This document shows positions 1 to 64,000 of a DNA stretch of 64,000 bases, in pieces. The notes beneath the pieces are model-generated. The model did not search any database. It saw only the letters and a list, made by a program, of their open reading frames with translations, and was not told the origin of the DNA. A program made the translations under genes and the position numbers. The stretch covers positions 434,001 to 498,000 of the forward strand of contig NC_079365.1 in the NCBI RefSeq assembly GCF_021018895.1, given 5' to 3'. Numbering within the stretch: the stretch's first letter is position 1; each line of letters begins with the position of its first letter. Origin of the DNA: Seriola aureovittata. Its lineage: Eukaryota > Chordata > Actinopteri > Carangiformes > Carangidae.

Positions 1-1403
1 ACAAACACACCTGTGGTTTACACTTACTCATATGGCAGTGTTAGTGTCAACACAACCACATTTGATATTTCATAAGGGAAGCAGAAGGATATTCAACATG
101 CAGATCAGTGCCAGATCAAGTCAAGTGTAGAGGGTTACACTGCTAAAGGAAACACACTAGAGCTGGACTGTGTCCAGGTGTCTGGGCCTAACACTGACTC
201 TTATCATGACTAGTCACTCAACATCAGATAAAGCTTTATTAGTATTTTCTCAACAAATCGGTCAAACCAACAAGAAACAGGACGCAGCTGTTATCAACAG
301 TGCAGTTTTCATCCTGTGTTGTTCATCATGGTGTTTCCTTTCGTACAAGACACAGAATCACAAACACTCTAAGCTTATAGTTTCTAAAGGAGGGAAGATC
401 ACAGTAAATATCAGATGTGAGCAGTTGTGTTCTCCCTCAACAAGCACTGAGCAGGTAAATGAAAAGGTACAAAGTAGTTCAAATCAGATAAGTAAAAAAA
501 AAGAAAGAATTCTTTTTTTTTCTTTGCTATTTTAGGTAAGTATAAGGTATAGTATAAGTATAATATATCACTTACATGATTTTTTAAGGGTAAGTACTAA
601 CTGTAATTATCTGTTATAGACCATGCTGCCCATATCTGCAAGTCGGTTTAAATACTTTGCAAAAATACATATTCATTCAAATAGCCACATCATATGAACT
701 TAAAACACACAAATATTGTAAATTGTAATAGCTTATTTCTATTTAATTATTATTTTACCGACTCAGTTTTTTCTTATTGTGAATTCCTTTCATGTCATCT
801 TATTTCAACATTTCAACCTTGTTTGCTCTGTTTTTATGGTTAGGAAAGGAGTTCACTAAGTAAGTTAGTTAAAAAAAAAACAAAAACACAAAAACATTAT
901 GAATTGTCCTTCACATCTTTCCTTGACCGCATGACGTTTTCCATCAAGTTCAAGGAAAAGTGCTTAGGAGTGCTGAGATTATTTTGACTTTTTGAGTGAA
1001 GCCCTGGCTTCATGAACACAATTTGGCTGACCATGTGCTGCCAACAAAAAACATCACTTCCTGTCTAACTTCTTCTTCTGTGACTCTGACAGGAAGTACA
1101 AAATCTACAGCCTACACTACTCAAATATACCACCAGGGGGAGTATAACTTTTCCTGCAGTTGCAAGACATGAGTATCTTCAGTCTGAGGTGACAGATTTT
1201 TCCTTGGCCTGTTTCCTGATAGGTCCTAAGACTTTAAAGTGTTTACTACAAACCCCTCATTTGTCAAAGCAGCTTCTTCATGTAGTCTTTTAGTTACTGT
1301 ATGTGACTATATACTGTGCTACACATTAGAAACACAACAATTGTTCACACAAATTTCATGCAACATGTGAATGTCGTGCAAACTGTAGCAAGTGAATAGT
1401 TAC
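1..1403. other. intron 29 (partial)
   Basis: No exon for IVS4 was found on the minus strand, so the next exon lies beyond base 1. Nothing recognisable beyond A/T-rich unique sequence. Confidence 0.7.
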
Positions 1404-58788
<57,385 letters not shown>

Positions 58789-59911
58789 TGTGGATTCAAC
58801 AGAGTATTAGTACCAAATGTATTATTCCAGAGGGTCTGTCGAAGATTTTCTCAAGATATGGTAGTCCTGTCCTCTAGGTCTCATTCCACTCATTTATAAC
58901 CCTTCTCAACTTGTCTCAATCATCTCTCTCACTAACAGTGAGACTGAGCTCCCTCTCCTCCCCTGTCCCTATCTGTGGAACAGCAGCTGTCACCTCTACT
59001 TGTAAGGGATTGGTTTACTGAGCAGCTGTTTGGACAAGAGAATAAATATAGACAATGTGCAAGGCTGTCACAGCCTGGGGTGACAAAAGAGGTAGTTTGC
59101 ACAGTCTTGGTGTATGATATTTTTTAGGCGTGCACCTGTCCTCAGAATTTGAGTTACAGTTCATAATCAATGATCTGGTTTGTATGAGCTTTGACATTCA
59201 AGGCTGTCGCTAATGGATTAAAGGTACAGCCCAATGTAGTCTGCGTCTCACTGGTTCCCTCTCGTACCACAAACACAAACACATCTACTTCAATAAACTG
59301 CGTCATGTGTAATAATGCAGCACAGTAAAATAAAAAACTTTCTCTCTGATGTAGTGGGGCAGATAGGCAAAACAATTGTGCATTTTATGACTAAAGCATG
59401 AACGTTTCAGCATATGCTCTACATACCCCAAGGTTTTATTTCAGACATGGAGGAAATTTGTATTCGTCCTCTGGTGACCTTGAGAGGTCATTGACCTCAG
59501 CATTGCATTTTTCCAGTTTTGGGCTCATTACACCATTATAATCATGTATATCTTTGCCAAAATTGCATAAAGATGTGTATTTACTGTCATGGCCATGTAA
59601 CATCATTTTGCTTAGAGCACCATATTTGCCAGGGGACTGCAGAACCCATTATTTCCAGGTGTTAAGGTAGCTAGAGCTTTTTAAAAAAACTGACAACTTC
59701 TGCTTTGTGTTCTGTGGAAAGATTGATGAATGACTAGCTATCACATTGGCGAACATTCTAAGGTCACATCTGAAATGCCTCCACTTCTGAAAATAAACTT
59801 CATTGTTTATAGAAGCAGTGGAGAAAGTTAAATGCTTTAAAAATGACAATAACCGTCCATATTATCTACTGCACTAATAGGGGGAATGCTAGCAAACAAT
59901 GGATAGATATA
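58789..59911 (-). promoter_or_regulatory. cacna1s: presumed 5' UTR and proximal promoter of cacna1s
   Basis: This is the 1.1 kb between the start codon and the repeat upstream. On the minus strand there is an A/T-rich CTATATTTATT at 59041-59051, resembling a TATA or MEF2 site. Two CAGCTG E-boxes sit at 59023-59028 and 58984-58989, the class bound by myogenic bHLH factors. The positions are suggestive for a skeletal-muscle gene, but no transcription start is visible and such short sites are common by chance. I see no coding sequence here. Confidence 0.3.
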
Positions 59912-59943
59912 TAGGTGGATAAATAGATACTTTATTTACCCCT
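59912..59943 (+). repeat. LINE 3'-tail remnant at BEL/Pao insertion point
   Basis: The sequence ataaatagatactttattta matches the tail of the Rex1-like LINE at 28720-28760 (GATA units then actttatttatcccc). It stops exactly at the BEL LTR, so the retrotransposon appears to have landed in an older LINE tail. Confidence 0.5.
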
Positions 59944-60540
59944 TGTTCTGTCCTCAATGCGAAGCATGCATGTGTTGACAGGCAGCTAAACTCTTCACTC
60001 CAAACAACACACTGGTATCATCTTTGCCAGATTTATTGATGAAGTAAAGTGTGAAACTAAAAGAGATAAACAAATAATACAGTCATAAATATTGCATTTA
60101 TGGAGATGCATAAACCGTAAAATAAACAACTACCAAAGTCTAACATGGCTAACCAAATAGTTCACTCGAAGTAGACTAAATGCACATGATAACACAAATA
60201 AGTACACAATGTAATATTATTTTGCAATTTAAACTCAAGCATATAATATAAATTCACACGTAAACACATACCGACGATGCAACTCGAAGATGTATGCTGG
60301 AGTGGCTAGTCAGAACTTCTTTGTTGTTTTTCTGTCACTTCCTGAATAAAGATTTTATTCAACATTGACAAAGCCTAGCCGCTGAACCAAAATCGGCCAG
60401 TAGATGGCGGTACTGCTATTTGACTCAATTATTTTTTAACTTACTCCATGGAAACATCATGAAATGTAAAATATTAAACACATTAAATCCTCTTAACTGA
60501 TTTTAACTTTTTATCTGAATCTTATGAATTAAACTGAACA
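59944..60540 (-). mobile_element. 3' LTR of BEL/Pao retrotransposon
   Basis: Read on the minus strand it starts TGTTCAGTTT, directly after a purine tract (GGCGGGGAG), and ends GGACAGAACA, giving the TG...CA ends of an LTR, about 597 bases. It follows the pol stop codon by roughly 60 bases. The five bases next to it on the gene side are cccct, a candidate target duplication; the other copy would lie beyond the window. It was inserted into an older LINE tail (tagatactttattta) at 59912-59943. Confidence 0.72.
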
Positions 60541-60598
60541 CTCCCCGCCTGGCGTTAATTGACGCCATTCTCTTATGATACACAAAACAACATTCTTA

Positions 60599-62260
60599 TT
60601 AACTTTTATGGCTCTGGGGAACAAGAACTGCTATTTGTGAGATGGGCCTGGTAAAGAGCTTGGTTCCCTGTGGCCCAGCCACCTTTATCTCCACAGAGCG
60701 CACCTTGCCATCGGTGCTGGGAAACACATTGGTCACCAGTCCAAGCGGCCACTCATTTCTTGGAAGCTGAATGTCTTTCAGAACAACAACAGTCCCTGGG
60801 TTCACATTTGGATGGCTTGATTGCCATTTGCGCCGGGTTTGAAGTGTTGAGAGAAACTGACGTCTCCACTTGTCCCAGAAAACATTAGCAAGATGTTGGA
60901 CTTGACGCCACTGGTGTCTATAGAGATCAGAGACAGCAAAGTCACCGGCTGGAGCTGAGAGAGGGTTGACTTTCTGTGTGAGGAGAACGGCAGGAGACAA
61001 TATGAAAGGGTCAGTAGGGTCCGTCGACACTGGAATGAGGGGGCGTGCATTTATTATAGCTGAAACCTCCGCCATGAAGGTGACGAGAACCTCGTGAGTG
61101 AGTTTTGTGGTTTTGAGTTCAAAGAACATGGTGTCAAGAATTCTCCTGGCCAAGCCCACCATCCTCTCCCATGCACCGCCAAAATGAGAGGCGTGTGGGG
61201 GATTGAAAGTCCATGCACATCCTTGTTCTGAAAGGTAAGTTTTGACTGCTGTATTGTTTATGTTTGAGGGTATCTGGAGTTCTTTGCAAGCACCAATAAA
61301 ATTAGTGCCACGATCTGAATGGATACTCTTCACCGGACCCCTAATAGCCAAGAACCATCTGAGTGAGTTGATGAAACTTGATGTGTCAAGTGACTCGATC
61401 ACTTCGATATGAACTGCCCTCATACTCATACACGTGAAGATGACAGCCCATCTTTTGTTGTGTATGATGCCTCCTCTTGTGCGTTGTGCAGAAACACTCC
61501 AGGGGCCAAACACATCTAAGCCCACGTTTGTGAATGGGGGGTCAGTTGAGAGACGTTGTGCTGGGAGACTGGCCATTTTTTGAACACTGAGGGGGGCTCT
61601 CAACCTTCTACATCTTACACAATGGTGGATAACATAGCTGACCTTCCTTTTGCCACCAACCATCCACCAACCTGCTGTCCGAACAGCTCCTTCTGTGAAC
61701 AACCGACCTTGATGGCGCGTCTGTTCGTGGTGATGTTTCACGATAAGGCCTGCAATGTGATGTTGGCCAGGAACAATGAGTGGGTTCTTTTCTGCTTGAC
61801 TTAGATCTGCCTCGTTGATGCGTCCGCCCACCCTAAGCAGACCATGGTTGTCTAAGAAAGGATCCAGATTTTTGATTGGACTGCCCTTATGAATTTTCTG
61901 TTGCTCTTTAATGCACTTGATCTCTCCAGCGTACACTTCCCCTTGTACTGATCGGATGACAATGTTTTTAGCTTTCTCCAACTCTTCCACTGTGACTCCC
62001 ATTTCACAATAGTGCCAGCCCTTACAAGAACTGTCTCTGTTGATGGTTTGCTTGAAGGCGTGAACAACATGCAACAGACGAGAAATGGCACGCAGCAGGG
62101 AGCTCCAATGGGAAAACTTTGTGAATCTTTCAGAACCAAGCAGTTTCACACTAGCTGTGGTTTTCAGGGCTGAGACCTGAGGTCTGATGTCAATGTCTGA
62201 ACTGGGTTCAATAAGGTCATACGTGTCGTGGATAGAGCTTTGATTGTCTTTGAGCAGGAA
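60599..62260 (-). pseudogene. BEL/Pao integrase and C-terminal domain
   Basis: A long open frame. It carries an HHCC zinc-binding region (His/His then CVRCRRLR), an integrase core with the expected Asp (GLDVFGPW), Asp (IHSDRGTNF) and Glu (GGAWERMVG), and a C-terminal Pao-type domain (QWRQVQHLANVFWDKWRRQF). These features identify the BEL/Pao group. The frame differs from that of the upstream RNase H segment, with a shift near 62240-62260, so the polyprotein is broken there. The integrase itself looks uninterrupted. Confidence 0.9.
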
Positions 62261-63359
62261 ATTTGGGGCCAGTGAACCAGTTAGTGTGCATGAGCTGATG
62301 TGCAGGAACAGACCGTGTTGCAAGATCCGCTGGGTTCTGGTTCGTAGGCACGTAATGCCACTGACTTGCTTGTGAAGACCTCCTAATCCGTGCCACCCGA
62401 TTGCTAACATAGACATAAAAGCGTCTTGTCTCGTTGTAAATATATCCCAAAACAACTTTACTGTCTGTGAAAAAATGGGTGTTGTTCAGCTGAATGTCAA
62501 GCTCTCCTGAGACCAAATCAGCGATTTCAACTGCTAGCACAGCGGCGCACAGTTCTAGCCTGGGGATAGTTTGATCTGGACGTGGTGTCAGCTTTGCTTT
62601 TCCCATGACAAAGCCAATTTCACAGTTCCTGTCTGCATCAGTTACCTTCATGTAAGCCACCGCTGCAATGGCTTTGGTCGACGCATCACAGAAGATGCAC
62701 AGTTCTCTGTACGTCGCTTCTGAAGGTGAGATGTTAGTGTATGTTCTGGTGATCAAGATGTTAGACAGCGCACTCAGTGACTCTCTCCAAAGAACCCATG
62801 ACTCCTCCATCCCTTGGGGCAGCGGAGCGTCCCAGTCACCATTTTCTGCAGTGAGCTCTCTGAGGATGGATTTGCCATGGATTGTAACGGGTGCTACAAA
62901 GCCTAGTGGGTCATAGAGACTGTTTATGGTGGATAATACACCACGTCGTGTGAAAGCTTTTGTCTCATCAGACACATTGAAGGTGAAACAGTCTTTCTTG
63001 AGGTCCCAAAGGAGACCCAGGCTCCGTTGCATGGGCAGTGCATCTGCTTCAAGATCTAAGTCTTTGAGATCTTTTGCATGATCTTGGGATGGAAAAGCTT
63101 CCAAGATCTCTTTTCTGTTAGCTGCGATCTTGTGCAACCTCAAGTTTGACTTGGCAAGGATATCTCGAGTCTTCTGCAAGAGAGTCACGGCCATTTCTAC
63201 AGTGGGAAGAGATTTAAGGCCGTCATCTACATAAAAATCACGTGTCACAAACTGCTTGACGTCAGCGTCGAAGTCCATCTCAGAGCAGTGGACAGACTGA
63301 TGTAGGCTAAATATTGCTACTGCCGGAGAGGGACTGTTACCAAAAACGTGGACTCTCAT
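62217..63359 (-). pseudogene. BEL/Pao reverse transcriptase C-terminal half and RNase H
   Basis: Contains the RT catalytic box FYVDDGLKSLPT, the Pao connection region (GVLSTINSLYDPLGFVAPVT), and RNase H motifs ending in NPADLATR, including CDASTKAIAAVAY, PRLELCAAVLAVEIA and FTDSKVVLGYI. It is continuous over 380 codons but out of frame with both neighbours. The upstream shift lies in a T-rich run near 63380-63400. Confidence 0.9.
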
Positions 63360-63393
63360 CCGATACTCTGTGATGTCATTGCAGAGGTTGTTG

Positions 63394-64000
63394 TCACGAA
63401 AATACCAAAAAACGGAGAAAGTTCCTGTCCTCTTCCCGCACGTAGAAACAGTAAAACATCTGCTCGATGTCCGCTGTGAAAGCTACTGCTTCTTTCCTGA
63501 AGCGCATGAGGACGCCGAGGAGTGAATTGTTGAGGTCTGGGCCCTTTAGTAAGACATCATTAAGTGACAGTCCATTGTATTGAGCACTGCTGTCAAAAAC
63601 AACTCTGATTTGTTTCGGCTTTTTGGGGTGATAAACCCCGAACAGAGGCAAATATCATCTCTCCTCATTCTCCTTTAAAGGAGGGGCGACCTCAGCATGA
63701 CCATTTTGGAAAATCTTTTCCATGAAAGCTATGAAATGGTCCCCCATCTCTGGTTTTCTGTCAAAATGGCGGATCAGAGACATGAGCCGACTCATAGCCT
63801 GAGGCCTGTTGTTGGGCAGCCTTTGACGAGGTGATCTGAATGGTAATGGAGCTGTCCAGTGATTGTTCGCGTCTTTTGTCATTCCTTCTTCCATTATTTT
63901 CATGAAGGCATTGTCTTGAATGGAAGGTGAGACTTGATTGTCATTTTTGGTTTGTTCAAACACACAACATCCAAGGTGGTCTGATTCACAACTAGATTTG
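63394..64000 (-). pseudogene. BEL/Pao reverse transcriptase N-terminal half (element runs off the window)
   Basis: Residues such as YHPKKPKQIRVVFDSSAQYN and AFTADIEQMFYCF are the RT fingers of BEL/Pao, including the first catalytic aspartate region. Upstream, WTAPLPFRSPRQRLPNNRPQ is the linker that precedes RT. Both parts share a frame but are separated by an in-frame TGA at about 63652-63654. With the two frameshifts further on, this copy looks inactive. Gag, protease and the 5' LTR must lie beyond base 64000. Confidence 0.85.

Noticed and set aside
170..535. A 121-codon open frame on the plus strand
   Set aside because: Low-complexity serine/lysine-rich translation with no motif, in A/T-rich intron DNA.
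1..1380. A search for the IVS4 exon (expected LFRVMRLIKLL-type sequence)
   Set aside because: No matching codons on the minus strand in this stretch; the exon must lie outside the window.

Overview
The window looks like teleost fish genomic DNA. It has a multi-exon gene with GT/AG introns, abundant CA/TG microsatellites, and a dense fish-type mix of transposons (Rex1/Babar, L1-like and L2-like LINEs, tRNA-derived SINEs, Gypsy and BEL/Pao LTR elements, Harbinger, piggyBac-like and Tc1-like DNA elements). The two SINE types suggest a spiny-rayed (percomorph) fish, which is inference.

One host gene occupies nearly the whole window on the minus strand: cacna1s, the pore-forming alpha-1S subunit of the skeletal-muscle L-type calcium channel/dihydropyridine receptor (CaV1.1). 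I resolved 29 consecutive coding exons, from the ATG at 58788 down to 1404. Together they encode 1234 residues without a break in reading frame. They cover the N-terminus, repeats I, II and III, the I-II, II-III and III-IV linkers, and repeat IV through the S3-S4 linker. IVS4 to the C-terminus lies beyond base 1. The exon order and phases match the known vertebrate CACNA1S plan as I remember it.

Several residues in this protein stand out. The repeat I selectivity-filter glutamate is glutamine (Q304), while repeats II and III keep glutamate (E626, E1029). The IIIS5 position that is a drug-binding glutamine in mammals is aspartate (D954). The II-III loop residues needed for skeletal-type coupling to the ryanodine receptor are kept. 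Together these fit a channel acting as a voltage sensor for excitation-contraction coupling with little or no calcium conduction, as has been reported for teleost CaV1.1.

Layout, left to right. 1-11.4 kb: exons 29 to 19 with mostly short introns. 11.4-17.2 kb: intron 18, filled by an L1-like LINE (itself interrupted by a piggyBac-like element) and an LTR. 17.2-26.2 kb: exons 18 to 9, with a Gypsy integrase fragment in intron 17 and a Harbinger element in intron 10. 26.2-40.3 kb: the 14-kb intron 8, holding a Gypsy pol fragment, two SINEs, a Rex1/Babar LINE, an unclassified 1.4-kb element with long inverted ends, and foldback and minisatellite DNA. 40.3-41.3 kb: exons 8 to 6. 41.3-49.3 kb: intron 5, with a second Rex1 copy split by a piggyBac-like element and an L2-like LINE split by a Gypsy element. 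49.3-58.8 kb: exons 5 to 1, with a chimeric Gypsy/LINE block in intron 3 and MITEs in intron 2. 58.8-59.9 kb: presumed promoter. 59.9-64 kb: the 3' part of a BEL/Pao retrotransposon in the same orientation as the gene.

I saw no tRNA or rRNA genes, no CRISPR array and no second host gene. Repeat boundaries are read by eye and are approximate unless a target-site duplication is stated.
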